NCBI RefSeq assembly: GCF_029309905.1
Contig: NZ_JARBJP010000008.1
Span: 1 to 64,000, forward strand
Length of the DNA: 64,000 bases
Source: Brytella acorum
GTDB lineage: Bacteria > Pseudomonadota > Alphaproteobacteria > Acetobacterales > Acetobacteraceae
Direction: 5' to 3'
Positions 15,723-24,923 of this stretch are shown piece by piece; within the stretch, counting starts at the first letter, position 1, and each line of letters opens with the position of its first letter. The notes below the pieces were generated by a model. That model searched no databases, was not told the origin of the DNA, and worked only from the letters and a program-made list of their open reading frames with translations. Made by a program: the position numbers and the translations under genes.

Positions 15723-16927
15723 GCGATCACGACGCGCCCGACGGCGCCGGACAGGCCTATTCGCGCATCTACAACCGGCGGCTCGTCTTTGAACTGCTGC
15801 ACGAGAACGGACCGCTCAGTCGCGTCGATATCGCGCAGCGCATCGGACTCAAGCCGCAGACCATTTCCGGTATCACGCGTGAACTTCTCGATCAGGGGCT
15901 GATCCGCGAGGTCGGACGTTCGACAGGCTTGCGGGGACAGCCGCAAACCTATCTGGCCCCCAATCCCGAAGCGGGCTACGCCATCGGGATGCATGTCGAT
16001 CAGGGCCGGATTTCAGCGGTTCTCGGCGATCTTCTCCTCAATGTCGTGGCACGGGCCGACTGGTCGGGCGATACGAGGGACCCGGCTGCGACGATGGGTG
16101 TCATGGCGGATCTGGCGGGGCGTCTCATGCTGGGGAGCGGGATTGAAAGCGAGCCGGTCTGGGGGCTAGGGCTCGTTCTGCCGACGCTGAACGCCGAGAT
16201 GTACGAAGTCGAAATGCGCATGCCGGGCTGGGAGAGGTGGCGCGACTTCGACCCCGCCGCGGATCTCGCCCGGAGGCTCGGACTTCCGGTCCTGATCGAA
16301 AACGATGCGACCGCGGCGGCTGTCGGGGAGCTCCTTCACCAGTCCAGCGGCTCGTTACGCAATTTCGTTCTGGTCTATATCGGTTATGGCACGGGTGCGG
16401 GCATTGTCGTCGATGGCATGCCGATGAAGGGCGTGCGCGGCAACGCGGGCGAATTCGGCTTGTTGCCCACGCCCGGAGGAGAGGGGGTGATCGATGATCA
16501 GCTTTCCCTGCATGCCGTGGCGCAACTGCTGGACTGCCCGGTGGCGGACCTGACGCCCGAAGCGCTGGCTGAACTGCATCGTCGTCGTGACAGCCGGTTA
16601 ATGCAATGGATGGAAAGTGCGGCGCAAACATTGCGTTACCTTGTCTCTATCATCGAGACGGCGTTCGATCCGGAAACGGTGCTGCTGGGCGGGGCGCTCC
16701 CGCAGTCCATGCTCTCGGCACTGGTCGAGCGCACTTATCCCCTGCGACCCTCGCTAAGCGCCGTTCGCGCGCGCGAACTGGCCCGCTTCTCCGTGACCAG
16801 TCTCCTGACGGACGGGCCTGTCATCGGGGGAATGAGCCTGCCGGTTTTCGTAAATACACGGTCGGATTTCCGGCATCTTTATATCCGCCATGTCGCTGGC
16901 GACGAGAGGCCGTTCGATCATCGGTAA
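15719..16927 (+). CDS. ROK-family transcriptional repressor (NagC/XylR type)
   Basis: A 402-residue protein with an amino-terminal winged helix (SRVDIAQRIGLKPQTISGITRELLDQGLI, about residues 30-60), followed by a ROK sugar-binding domain: ENDATAAAVGELL and YIGYGTGAGIVVDG near 225, and ETVLLGGALP near 322. The zinc-binding cysteine motif of ROK kinases is not present, which is common in repressors. It starts at GTG 15719, overlapping the permease stop, and is the last gene of the operon. It probably represses this operon and perhaps the divergent receptor/PLC operon, with a sugar or cyclitol as inducer. The inverted repeat at 9519-9536 is a candidate site. Confidence 0.85.
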   Translation: MSDHDAPDGAGQAYSRIYNRRLVFELLHENGPLSRVDIAQRIGLKPQTISGITRELLDQGLIREVGRSTGLRGQPQTYLAPNPEAGYAIGMHVDQGRISAVLGDLLLNVVARADWSGDTRDPAATMGVMADLAGRLMLGSGIESEPVWGLGLVLPTLNAEMYEVEMRMPGWERWRDFDPAADLARRLGLPVLIENDATAAAVGELLHQSSGSLRNFVLVYIGYGTGAGIVVDGMPMKGVRGNAGEFGLLPTPGGEGVIDDQLSLHAVAQLLDCPVADLTPEALAELHRRRDSRLMQWMESAAQTLRYLVSIIETAFDPETVLLGGALPQSMLSALVERTYPLRPSLSAVRARELARFSVTSLLTDGPVIGGMSLPVFVNTRSDFRHLYIRHVAGDERPFDHR

Positions 16928-17357
16928 GGAAATTTCCCGAGCTGTGATGTCCTTTCCCGGACGCGCTGCATTCGCGGGATAAAGTTCTAACCCTGCGCTC
17001 GACGCCCGCATTGATCCCTGATCCCGCTCAATCGGCGAGATCGGGCTTTCACAGGCCGATGTTACGCGGCAGTGCATGCGAAGCGCTCGCTTCCGCGTCC
17101 TGCGGACAGTGTTTCAAACCCGATCCGCACGCCACACGCCGCCGTTGCGCGACGTCCCATGACCGTACCGATCGTGCTGCCTTGTACGGCAACACAGCTT
17201 TGTGAAAAACAAATCGACTATCACTCCAAGATATCACTTCCATAACATACTGGTGTTATGTATGTGCATTGCATAACGCGTCGGTATGATCTTTCAGGTG
17301 GAGATCACGCCGTTATGTGAGCCTTGAGTAAGCAAGACGAGGAAGGACTCATTTTCG
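16928..17357 (+). promoter_or_regulatory. Promoter/operator region of the DeoR-led erythrulose cluster
   Basis: This 430-base gap follows the ROK repressor gene and has no gene I can support. Near its right end CATAACA (17241-17247), six-base spacer, TGTTATG (17254-17260) is a perfect inverted repeat, followed by another CATAAC at 17272-17277. A direct repeat of TATCACT flanks AAGA just before it. Together these are good DeoR-family operator candidates about 100 bases before the regulator start. I could not identify a terminator for the upstream operon. Confidence 0.55.
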
Positions 17358-18203
17358 ATGGGATCTCCGATCGATGCAGGCACGATGGCAGGTGCGGTGG
17401 CGACGCGGCAGCAGGAACTGCTCGCTTACGTGATCGGTCGCGGCAACGCTCAGATCGAGGAGCTTGCCGAACGTTTCGCCATCAGTCGGATGACGATCCA
17501 TCGCGATATTCAGGCACTCGCCGCCAAAGGCCTGCTGCGCAAAGTGCATGGCGGTGTTTCGACTTTATCCAGCGGAACAGTCGAAACGAGTGTTCTTCAC
17601 CGCACCCATCGCGCCACCAGCGAAAAAAAAGCCATCGCCCGTCTGGCTTCGCAGGGGATCGAAGCGGGACAGATCGTGGTTCTGGATGATTCCACCACCG
17701 CAGCCCTTCTGGCGGATCATGTGATGCGGAAAGGGCCGTTGACCGTCATTACCAACAGTCTCGGAATCGGGACACGTCTGTCCTCGGCTTCGGATGTCAA
17801 TCTGATTTCTCTTGGCGGTCGCTATCACCCGACCTTTGACGCGTTTTTCGGAAATCTCTGCGAACTGTCGATCTCGGCCCTGCGTGCGAACACTTTGTTT
17901 ATGTCCGTTTCCGCCGTTCATGGCGTGACGGCGTTTCATCAGGAACACGATGTCATCAAGGCCAAGCTTGCGATGATGGAAATCGTCGAGCGTCGCGTCC
18001 TGATGGTCGACAGCATGAAATTCGACGTCTGTGCGCTCAACCGGCTCGCGCCCCTGGCTGCATTCGACGAAATCATCACGGATGCCGGTATTTCTCCCTC
18101 CATCAAAGCGCGCTTTGAGGATGCCGGCCTCAATCTCACGATCGCCTCGTCACCGGCGGCCCAGCCCTCATCCGGCATGGCTGTGCGCGCCGCTGCGGAA
18201 TAA
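17358..18203 (+). CDS. DeoR/GlpR-family transcriptional regulator
   Basis: A 281-residue protein. The amino-terminal helix-turn-helix is [23 protein letters not shown] followed by [25 protein letters not shown] (about 15-65), the DeoR signature. The carboxyl part is the DeoRC sugar-phosphate sensor domain, with [26 protein letters not shown] and LISLGGRY, and a final DEIITDAGI. It starts at ATG 17358 with AAGGA about ten bases upstream. It leads the operon that runs to 24834, and likely represses it until a tetrulose phosphate or similar appears. The CATAACA/TGTTATG repeats upstream probably mediate autoregulation. It parallels EryR of rhizobial erythritol loci. Confidence 0.85.
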   Translation: MGSPIDAGTMAGAVATRQQELLAYVIGRGNAQIEELAERFAISRMTIHRDIQALAAKGLLRKVHGGVSTLSSGTVETSVLHRTHRATSEKKAIARLASQGIEAGQIVVLDDSTTAALLADHVMRKGPLTVITNSLGIGTRLSSASDVNLISLGGRYHPTFDAFFGNLCELSISALRANTLFMSVSAVHGVTAFHQEHDVIKAKLAMMEIVERRVLMVDSMKFDVCALNRLAPLAAFDEIITDAGISPSIKARFEDAGLNLTIASSPAAQPSSGMAVRAAAE

Positions 18204-18228
18204 GCGACAATTCGAAAGGAAGCATGAC

Positions 18229-18717
18229 ATGCGTATCGCAATCGGTGGTGACAGTGCTGGCGAAGGGCTGGCGAAAATCCTTGTCGAACACTTCAGCAAA
18301 AAAGACGGATGGACAGTCGTCGATATGTCGCGCCCGCGTGACGGTTCCGTCGAACTCTATGCGGATCTGAGTGAGCGCGTGGCGCTGGCGATCATCGATG
18401 GCGAGTTCGATCGTGGCATCCTGTGCTGCGGAACGGGCATCGGCGTCTGCATGTCCGCCAATAAAATTCCGGGCATTCGCGCCGCGCAGACGCACGACAC
18501 CTATTCCGCCGAGCGCGCGGCACTCTCGAACGACGCGCATATCATCACGATGGGTGGGCGGGTCATCGGCCCCGAACTGGCGAAATGCATTGCCGAGGCG
18601 TGGTTTTCCAAAACATTCGACCCGGCCAGTTCTTCGGCGAAAAATGTCGCGGGCGTTGATGCGCTCGGACAAAAATATGCATCCGCAAAACATGAGAAAA
18701 TCAAGACGTCCTGCTGA
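18229..18717 (+). CDS. eryI: RpiB/LacAB-family isomerase, probable tetrose/tetrulose phosphate isomerase (EryI-like)
   Basis: A 162-residue protein. ATG 18229 has AAAGGA about ten bases upstream; earlier in-frame codons overlap the regulator gene. The core [18 protein letters not shown] carries the RpiB active-site cysteine (Cys67), and [27 protein letters not shown] is the family signature. In Brucella EryI (RpiB2) interconverts erythrulose 4-phosphate and erythrose 4-phosphate; the mycobacterial DerI enzyme does the same for D-erythrulose. The operon contains a TpiA-like isomerase and a DhaK-type kinase, so a C4 role is favoured over ribose-5-phosphate isomerisation. The symbol is by analogy. 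Confidence 0.82.
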   Translation: MRIAIGGDSAGEGLAKILVEHFSKKDGWTVVDMSRPRDGSVELYADLSERVALAIIDGEFDRGILCCGTGIGVCMSANKIPGIRAAQTHDTYSAERAALSNDAHIITMGGRVIGPELAKCIAEAWFSKTFDPASSSAKNVAGVDALGQKYASAKHEKIKTSC

Positions 18718-18756
18718 TGCACGCGGCTGTTTTCAGAATTTCGTCTGGAAAATAAA

Positions 18757-19692
18757 ATGATGAAAAAGTCTCTTTTCCTCTCCACCCTCCTTGTTGCGAC
18801 CACGGCTTTCGCACCATGCATCGCCCGTGCCGCCGATGATGGGGGTGCATTACGTTTCGTGCTGGTGCCGAAAGTCGTCCATCCCTGGTTCGACAAGGTG
18901 AATAACGGCGCGCAGGCTGCCGCCCAGATGCTCAGCAAGGCCACAGGTCGCGCGATTACGGTGGAATATCGCGCGCCTCAGACTGCGGACGTTTCGGCAC
19001 AGAACGATATCATCGAGCGTGCGGTCGCCACTCATCCCAACGGTATTCTGCTCGATCCTCTGGATGAAAAAGGGAATCGCTCCACGATGGAGGAGGCTGT
19101 GGGCGAAGGCGTGGGACTCACGGTTTTCGACTCTCCGCCGCCCAAGGACATGGATGTGACAGGGGTGGGCGCCGATTTCTGCGAGCAGGGCACGATCGCC
19201 GCCGAACGGCTGGTGCAGTTGATCGGCAAGAAAGGCGAGGTCGCCATCATGATGGGCGTGCCGACGGCGCCCAACCACGCGATGCGCGCGGAATGCGAGA
19301 AAAAGGTTTTCGCGAAATATCCCGACATCAAGGTCGTGGCGACCGGCATTGATAATGACAGTATCGAGACGGCGCAGAAACAGGCCTCCGCCATCATTCA
19401 GGCTCATCCCAACCTCTCAGGCTGGGTCGCGTGTGATGCGGCCGGTCCCGTCGGTGTCGGACAGGCGATCCGCGAAAGTGGTCAGACCGGCAAGATCAAG
19501 GAAGTCGGGCTCGATAACCTCAACGACATGATCCAGCTCATCAAGGATGGCGTGGCGGAATCCTCTGCGTCGAGCCGTCCGGAAATGCAGGGTTACTGGG
19601 CTGTCGTGGCCGCGTGGCAGAAGGCTGCCGGCCAGAAGACGCCGAAATATATCGATACCGGTATCGATGTGCTGACCAAGCAGTCGCTCTGA
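18757..19692 (+). CDS. Periplasmic sugar-binding protein (RbsB type) of the erythrulose cluster
   Basis: A 311-residue protein with a signal peptide (MMKKSLFLSTLLVATTAF, cleavage near ARAA). The mature part is a periplasmic-binding-protein type I fold: FVLVPKVVHPWFDKVNNGA at its start, GILLDPLDEKG, EVAIMMGVPTAPNHAMRAE and VACDAAGPVGVGQAI. It should capture a small polyol or ketose and deliver it to the ABC importer encoded directly downstream (19715 and 21204). The ATG at 18757 is followed immediately by another ATG that could also serve as the start. Context with an erythrulose-type kinase suggests a C4 ligand. Confidence 0.85.
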   Translation: MMKKSLFLSTLLVATTAFAPCIARAADDGGALRFVLVPKVVHPWFDKVNNGAQAAAQMLSKATGRAITVEYRAPQTADVSAQNDIIERAVATHPNGILLDPLDEKGNRSTMEEAVGEGVGLTVFDSPPPKDMDVTGVGADFCEQGTIAAERLVQLIGKKGEVAIMMGVPTAPNHAMRAECEKKVFAKYPDIKVVATGIDNDSIETAQKQASAIIQAHPNLSGWVACDAAGPVGVGQAIRESGQTGKIKEVGLDNLNDMIQLIKDGVAESSASSRPEMQGYWAVVAAWQKAAGQKTPKYIDTGIDVLTKQSL

Positions 19693-19714
19693 GCGTCGCT
19701 TTGGAGATGTTGTG

Positions 19715-21214
19715 ATGCCTGTTCTGAAAGTGGAAGCGGTCCGCAAGGAATATCCCGGCGTCGTCGCGCTCGATCACGTGGATCTCACCCTCGAACCCGG
19801 CAAGGTGCATATCCTTGCCGGGGAAAACGGGGCGGGAAAATCGACGCTGATCAAGACGATCACGGGCCTTGTGACGCCGGATGAGGGTCGAATTTTCATC
19901 GAGGGCGAGGATGCGCTAGCGCATCGGGCGCTGTTCGAGAAAATCGCCTATGTGCCGCAGGAACTGAACCTGTTCGCTCCGATGACGGTGGCGGAAAACA
20001 TGTTCATGCCCTTCAGTCGGTCGGGCTTCGGGCATGTCACGGTCTCGCGTCGGGCCATGGAACGGGCCGCTCAGGGTTTCATGGAGCGTTTCGGGATGCA
20101 TGCGCGCCCCGATCAGCGCGTCAGCCAGATCAGTGTTCCGGACCAGCAACTCCTGCAAATCGCGCGCGCTGCCTGCCGTAATGATTTTTCCGTCCTGATT
20201 CTGGACGAGCCGACATCGTCCCTGACCGCGAACGAAACGGCTCATCTGTTCCGGATCATTCGGACACTGCGTGATGAAGGTGTCGCGATCGTCTTTGTCT
20301 CCCATAAAATGGATGAGATTTTCGACCTTGGCGATACCGTCACGGTTCTGCGCAACGGGCGCAGCGTGGGGACGCATCCGATGTCGGAGATGACGGAGGA
20401 ATCGCTCATTCATCTCATGTCGGGGAGCAATATCGCGCTTGATCAGCGTTTCCAGCCGCATTCCGTGCCGGGCGAGGTCATTCTCTCCGTCGAGCACATG
20501 TCCGGCCCCGGCGTGGTCGATGCGTCCTTCGAGTTGAGACGCGGCGAGATCCTGGGATTTGCGGGTCTCGTCGGAGCCGGTCGTTCGGAACTGATGCAGA
20601 CGATGTTCGGCTATCACCGGGCGACGGCGGGCCGGTGCGTGGTTGACGGTGTCGAAATTCCGCCGGGCCGGCCAGACCGTTCTGTGGCGCGGGGCATGGT
20701 CTACCTCTCGGAAGAGCGCAAGCATCACGGTATTTTTCCGCTTCTCAGCGTGCGTGAAAATATCAGCGTGTCCCTGCTCGATCAGCTCGCACGGGGCGGC
20801 ATTATTTCCGGCAAACGCGAAAGAAGCCGCGTCGATGATCTGATTGCGTCTTTCGATGTCCGTACGCCGTCTCCCGAGAAAAAAATCCGTTTCCTGTCCG
20901 GCGGCAACCAGCAGAAGGCGATTATCGGCCGGGCCATGGCCCGCCGACCCCGTATCCTGATTTTCGACAAGCCGACAAAAGGCATCGATATCGGCACCAA
21001 ATTCCAGATCTACCGGATCATGCAGCAACTGGCCGAGGAAGGCGTGGGGATCATCCTCGTCTCTTCCGAAATGACGGAGCTACAGCGCTGCGCGACCCGG
21101 ATTATCACGATGTACGAACGTCGGATCAACGGTTCGTTCGATCAGGCCACCACCGACGTCAACACGCTTGTCGGCGCGATCATAGGCGCCCGGGAGACCC
21201 GTCATGTCGCTTGA
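19715..21214 (+). CDS. Sugar ABC transporter ATP-binding protein (RbsA type, double nucleotide-binding domain)
   Basis: A 499-residue cytoplasmic ATPase with two ABC domains. The first has Walker A GENGAGKST near residue 38, a diverged signature VSQISVPDQQLLQIARA and Walker B LILDEPTSSLT; the second has GLVGAGRSE as degenerate Walker A and LSGGNQQKAIIGRAMARRPRILIFDKPTKGIDIG, with Lys replacing the usual Glu after the Walker B aspartate. This layout is standard for ribose-type importers. ATG 19715 has GGAG eight bases upstream; a GTG codon directly before it is less likely. The stop lies 11 bases inside the permease gene. Confidence 0.88.
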   Translation: MPVLKVEAVRKEYPGVVALDHVDLTLEPGKVHILAGENGAGKSTLIKTITGLVTPDEGRIFIEGEDALAHRALFEKIAYVPQELNLFAPMTVAENMFMPFSRSGFGHVTVSRRAMERAAQGFMERFGMHARPDQRVSQISVPDQQLLQIARAACRNDFSVLILDEPTSSLTANETAHLFRIIRTLRDEGVAIVFVSHKMDEIFDLGDTVTVLRNGRSVGTHPMSEMTEESLIHLMSGSNIALDQRFQPHSVPGEVILSVEHMSGPGVVDASFELRRGEILGFAGLVGAGRSELMQTMFGYHRATAGRCVVDGVEIPPGRPDRSVARGMVYLSEERKHHGIFPLLSVRENISVSLLDQLARGGIISGKRERSRVDDLIASFDVRTPSPEKKIRFLSGGNQQKAIIGRAMARRPRILIFDKPTKGIDIGTKFQIYRIMQQLAEEGVGIILVSSEMTELQRCATRIITMYERRINGSFDQATTDVNTLVGAIIGARETRHVA

Positions 21215-22220
21215 CACCACCATACAGGCAAAGCCACCCGTCCCGCCGCGGGCGTCAAATTTTCGCGTCCTGGTCGGACGTTTCGCCGGGAATCCGCTGG
21301 GGGGCGTCGTGGCGGCGCTGGCGATCATTTTTGTCGTGGCGTGTTTCCTGTCGCCCTATTTTCTCACGCGCTTCAATATGACGATCATCGCGCGTTCGCT
21401 GGCGTTCACGGGATTGGTGACCATTGGGCAATCCCTGCTCATGATCATGGGCGAACTGGATCTGTCGGTGGGGGCCATCGGCGGTCTGGCGGGGATCGCC
21501 AGCGGTATCATGATGGTCCAGTACGGCCTCAATCCATGGCTTTCTCTGGTGCTGTGCCTGATGCTCGGGGCCGGCTGTGGTCTGCTCAACGGAACGCTGG
21601 TCACGCGTCTGCGTCTGCACTCCCTGGTTCTGACGATCGGCATGGCGGGCGTTTATGGCGGCGCCATACTCGTCGTCACGAAGGGCGTCGCGATCACCGG
21701 CATACCGCATGAGATCGCTTTTCTGGGCAGTGGTAAGCTCGCGGGCGTTCCAGTGCCGTTTGTGGTGCTGCTCGTCTGTCTGGCCATCGTCGTGTTCGTG
21801 ATGCAGCGCACGCCTCTGGGCCGCTACGTCTACGCCATCGGCAGCAACCCCGAAGCCGCGCGCATGCTGGGCCTGCGTGTGGCGGCGATCCGCACGGCCG
21901 CTTTTGCGACCGCCGGATTTCTCTCCGCGCTGGCGGGCATTCTCATGGTCGCGCGGCTTGGAAGCGCTCAGCCTTCCATCGGCGATACCTGGGTTCTGTC
22001 CCCCATCGCCGCGGCCGTCATCGGCGGCGTGGCCACGACGGGTGGCATCGGCAGTCCCCTTGGAGCCGTTCTTGGAGCGGTGATCATCGGGATCATCGAG
22101 AACATCATCGTTCTCTTCGGAATTTCGCCTTACTGGCAGTCGATCGTCAGCGGCGGGATCGTCGTTCTGGCCATTTCCTTCGACGCCCTGACCCGGCGTT
22201 ATCTCAACCGTGGCGCGTGA
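21204..22220 (+). CDS. Sugar ABC transporter permease (RbsC type)
   Basis: A 338-residue inner-membrane protein with about ten hydrophobic segments. It shows the RbsC/BPD-2 pattern: LAFTGLVTIGQSLLMIMGELDLSVGAIGGLAGI near residue 65, GLLNGTLVTRLRLHSLVLTIG near 130 and GRYVYAIGSNPEAARMLGLRV near 210. It is the channel for the binding protein at 18757 and the ATPase at 19715, whose gene overlaps it by 11 bases. The DhaK-type kinase gene follows after 58 bases. Confidence 0.88.
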   Translation: MSLDTTIQAKPPVPPRASNFRVLVGRFAGNPLGGVVAALAIIFVVACFLSPYFLTRFNMTIIARSLAFTGLVTIGQSLLMIMGELDLSVGAIGGLAGIASGIMMVQYGLNPWLSLVLCLMLGAGCGLLNGTLVTRLRLHSLVLTIGMAGVYGGAILVVTKGVAITGIPHEIAFLGSGKLAGVPVPFVVLLVCLAIVVFVMQRTPLGRYVYAIGSNPEAARMLGLRVAAIRTAAFATAGFLSALAGILMVARLGSAQPSIGDTWVLSPIAAAVIGGVATTGGIGSPLGAVLGAVIIGIIENIIVLFGISPYWQSIVSGGIVVLAISFDALTRRYLNRGA

Positions 22221-22278
22221 AAAATCCGCCCGGCATTTCAAAATTATCTGCGTTCCAGAAAGATAAGGATTTCCGACC

Positions 22279-23997
22279 ATGACACGGATTTGCGGTATCG
22301 CCTCCGATTTCGCGGCCTCGGCGCTTCACGGTTTCTGCCTTGCCCATCATGAGATCGTTCGGCCCGTCCGGGGCGGTGTCGTTCGCGCCCGGCCCGGAAA
22401 TGAGGGCAAGGTCGCCGTCGTTGTCGGTGGCGGGTCCGGGCATTATCCGGCCTTCGTCGGCTATGTCGGTGCGGGTTTCGCGGATGCCTCCGTTGCTGGC
22501 GATATCTTCGCCTCGCCCTCGACACAGGCGATCATCAACGTCGCCCGTGAGGCGGATCGCGGCGGCGGTGTCATTCTGGGGTATGGCAATTACGCGGGCG
22601 ACGTTCTGAATTTCGGCATCGCGGCGCAAAGGCTGCGCGACGAAGGCATCGAGGCGCGCGTGCTCGCGACGACGGACGATGTGGCCAGCGCCGATGATGC
22701 CAATCGGGCGACGCGACGCGGCATCGCCGGGGATCTGACGATCTTCAAGATCGCCGGAGCGGCGGCGGAGGCTGGTCTTGCTCTCGACGAGGTCGATCGT
22801 GTGGGTCATCACGCCAATGACTGGACGCGGACATTTGGTGTCGCGTTCGACGGCTGCACGATCCCCGGCGAGAAAGAAAAGCTCTTTACCGTGCCGAAAG
22901 GACGGATGGCCTTGGGGCTTGGCCTTCACGGCGAGCCAGGGATCGACGAGAAAGACATTCCCGTCGCCGGAGAACTCGCATCCCTTCTGTTCGAGCGCGT
23001 CATCAACGAAGCGCCGAAAAATGCGCCGCGTCGGGTGGCTGTCCTGCTCAACGGGCTGGGGAGTACGAAACAGGAAGAACTTTTCGTCCTCTGGGAGGCT
23101 CTGGGTCGGCTTTTCGCAAAGGCGGGCCTGGCCGTGGTCGCGCCGCTGGTCGGCGAATATGCGACGAGCCTCGAGATGGCGGGTTGTTCGCTGACCGTGA
23201 CGTGGCTGGATGATGAACTTGAAGGATACTGGCGCGCCGCCGTGCATACCCCGGCTCTCAGTCATGAAGTGATTGAGGGTGATGCCCTGCTGGAACTGCC
23301 CCGTGTCGAGGAACCGGAGATTGTCGTTACTCCCGCGCCGACGGCTGAGGGACGTGAGGGCGGCGCATGCGTCGCAGCGGCGTTGACGAAGCTGGCCGAG
23401 GCGCTCGGCGAGGCGGAAGTCGAACTCGGACGCATCGACGCCCAGGCTGGTGACGGAGATCACGGGCAGGGCATGGCGCGTGGATCCGCGGCCGCGGAAC
23501 ATGCGGCCCGGCGTGCGACCGGGAAGGGCGCGGGATCGCGTTCCGTTCTGGCGGCGGCGGCGGATGCCTGGGCTGACCGGGCGGGGGGAACATCCGGGGC
23601 GCTCTGGGGCGAAGGCCTGCGGGCTTTCAGCGATGCTCTGGATGACAGCGAGCGACCCACGGCGGCACAGCTTGCCGACGGTGCGGCCCGCGCCATGCAT
23701 CGCATCGTGGAACTCGGCAAAGCCAAGCCCGGTGACAAGACCTTGATCGATGCGCTCGCGCCTTTCGTGGAAACGTTCAAGGCGCGTCTGGATGCGGGCG
23801 AGGCTGGCTCTGCGGCATGGCTGGCCGGTGCGACGGCAGCTCATGAAGCCGCAGAAGCGACGCGAGATCTCGTGCCGCGCCTTGGCCGCGCCAAGACCCA
23901 CAAGGAGCGCAGCAAGGGTCATCCTGATGCCGGCGCCCTTTCGCTCGCGCTCGCGACGCGCGTGGTTGGAGAGCATTTGGCCTCGGTCGAACATTGA
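22279..23997 (+). CDS. Single-chain DhaK-DhaL kinase, probable erythrulose kinase (LerK/DerK-like)
   Basis: A 572-residue ATP-dependent kinase. The DhaK half (1-335) has GGGSGHYPA near residue 50 and the substrate-binding histidine in GLGLHGEPG (His217), which holds a ketose as a hemiaminal. The DhaL half (about 360-572) has the Mg-ATP motif GDGDHG at 391-396 and GGTSGALWG. The family includes dihydroxyacetone kinases and the D- and L-erythrulose kinases of mycobacteria. Next to RpiB-like and TpiA-like tetrulose-phosphate isomerases and a dedicated importer, erythrulose is the likely substrate rather than dihydroxyacetone. Phosphorylation of L-erythrulose would give the L-erythrulose 1-phosphate that EryB makes from L-erythritol 4-phosphate. 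AAGGA precedes the ATG by about eight bases. Confidence 0.82.
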   Translation: MTRICGIASDFAASALHGFCLAHHEIVRPVRGGVVRARPGNEGKVAVVVGGGSGHYPAFVGYVGAGFADASVAGDIFASPSTQAIINVAREADRGGGVILGYGNYAGDVLNFGIAAQRLRDEGIEARVLATTDDVASADDANRATRRGIAGDLTIFKIAGAAAEAGLALDEVDRVGHHANDWTRTFGVAFDGCTIPGEKEKLFTVPKGRMALGLGLHGEPGIDEKDIPVAGELASLLFERVINEAPKNAPRRVAVLLNGLGSTKQEELFVLWEALGRLFAKAGLAVVAPLVGEYATSLEMAGCSLTVTWLDDELEGYWRAAVHTPALSHEVIEGDALLELPRVEEPEIVVTPAPTAEGREGGACVAAALTKLAEALGEAEVELGRIDAQAGDGDHGQGMARGSAAAEHAARRATGKGAGSRSVLAAAADAWADRAGGTSGALWGEGLRAFSDALDDSERPTAAQLADGAARAMHRIVELGKAKPGDKTLIDALAPFVETFKARLDAGEAGSAAWLAGATAAHEAAEATRDLVPRLGRAKTHKERSKGHPDAGALSLALATRVVGEHLASVEH

Positions 23998-24069
23998 GGT
24001 CGGTTTTGCGGTATTTTTCCTTTCTGGAACGTCTTTGCGGGCGCATCCATGACTGACGGGGTTAGAAGC

Positions 24070-24834
24070 ATGATATCCACGCCGTTCTGGGTTGGCACGA
24101 GCTGGAAAATGAACAAGACGCTGCCGGAAGCCCTTGCGTTTTGCGAGGGTCTGCGCACGGCGCAAGACGTGGATGGAATTCAGAGATTCATCATTCCGCC
24201 GTTCACGGCAGCGCGTGAGGTCAAGACCGCTCTGGCCGATACCTCGGTCAGGGTGGGCGCCCAGAATATGCACTGGGCGGATGCGGGTGCGTGGACGGGC
24301 GAAATTTCGGCGCCGATGCTGGTGGATTGCGGGCTCGATCTCGTTGAGCTGGGTCACTCGGAACGGCGCGAATATTTCGGCGAGACGGATGAAACCGTCG
24401 GGCTGAAGGTCGCTGCCGCACTCCGGCATGGTCTCATTCCTTTGATCTGCATCGGTGAAACCCTGCGAGACAAGGAGAGCGGGCGAGCGGATGAGGTTCT
24501 CGAACGCGAAGTGCGGGGCGCTTTGGCCCATGTGAAGCATGGGGAAGCCGCGACCATCCTGTTCGCTTACGAACCTGTCTGGGCGATCGGAGAGAACGGG
24601 ATTCCCGCCAGCGCCGATTATGCCGATGAACGGCATGCCCGTATCATCGACGTCACTGCGGATTGTGTGGGGCGCCCGCTGCCCTGTCTGTATGGCGGCT
24701 CGGTCAATCCGGGAAATTGCGCGGAACTGGCGGCGTCCCCCCATATCGACGGTCTGTTCATCGGCCGCTCCGCATGGAACGTGTCGGGATATCTCGATAT
24801 TCTCGAACGTGTGGGGGCCGTGAAGGGGCGTTAG
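24070..24834 (+). CDS. eryH: TpiA-like isomerase, probable tetrulose-phosphate isomerase (EryH-like)
   Basis: A 254-residue TIM barrel from ATG 24070. Catalytic residues of triosephosphate isomerase are kept: Lys13 in TSWKMNKT, His96 in ELGHSERREYF, Glu168 in AYEPVWAIG, and the phosphate loop YGGSVNPGN. The GTSWKMNK start, with Ser in place of the Asn of ordinary TpiA, resembles Brucella EryH (TpiA2), which isomerises D-3-tetrulose 4-phosphate. Its operon with RpiB-like and erythrulose-kinase-like genes supports a C4 role. A second ATG lies seven codons upstream at 24049 and neither has a strong ribosome site. A housekeeping tpiA presumably exists elsewhere. Confidence 0.82.
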   Translation: MISTPFWVGTSWKMNKTLPEALAFCEGLRTAQDVDGIQRFIIPPFTAAREVKTALADTSVRVGAQNMHWADAGAWTGEISAPMLVDCGLDLVELGHSERREYFGETDETVGLKVAAALRHGLIPLICIGETLRDKESGRADEVLEREVRGALAHVKHGEAATILFAYEPVWAIGENGIPASADYADERHARIIDVTADCVGRPLPCLYGGSVNPGNCAELAASPHIDGLFIGRSAWNVSGYLDILERVGAVKGR

Positions 24835-24923
24835 GCCGTCCGCGTGGTTGGGGCTTCTTCACCTCTGGATCGGATGTCCCCTGGCGAGGGAGCGGCGCAT
24901 CTGGCCTCGCCGCTCTCGAAAGA

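Noticed and set aside
19916-21028. 370-residue open frame on the minus strand
   Set aside because: Antisense to the RbsA-type ATPase with intact Walker motifs; no start signal or family match.
22204-24744. 846-residue open frame on the minus strand
   Set aside because: It lies wholly antisense to the DhaK-type kinase and TpiA-like genes, has no recognisable domain and is rich in Arg/His/Gly as expected for a shadow of GC-rich coding DNA.
22279-24834. Dihydroxyacetone kinase and triosephosphate isomerase as a plain glycerol pathway
   Set aside because: The pair sits in an operon with an RpiB-like isomerase and a ribose-type importer, and the TpiA-like start matches the EryH type, so a C4 route fits better.
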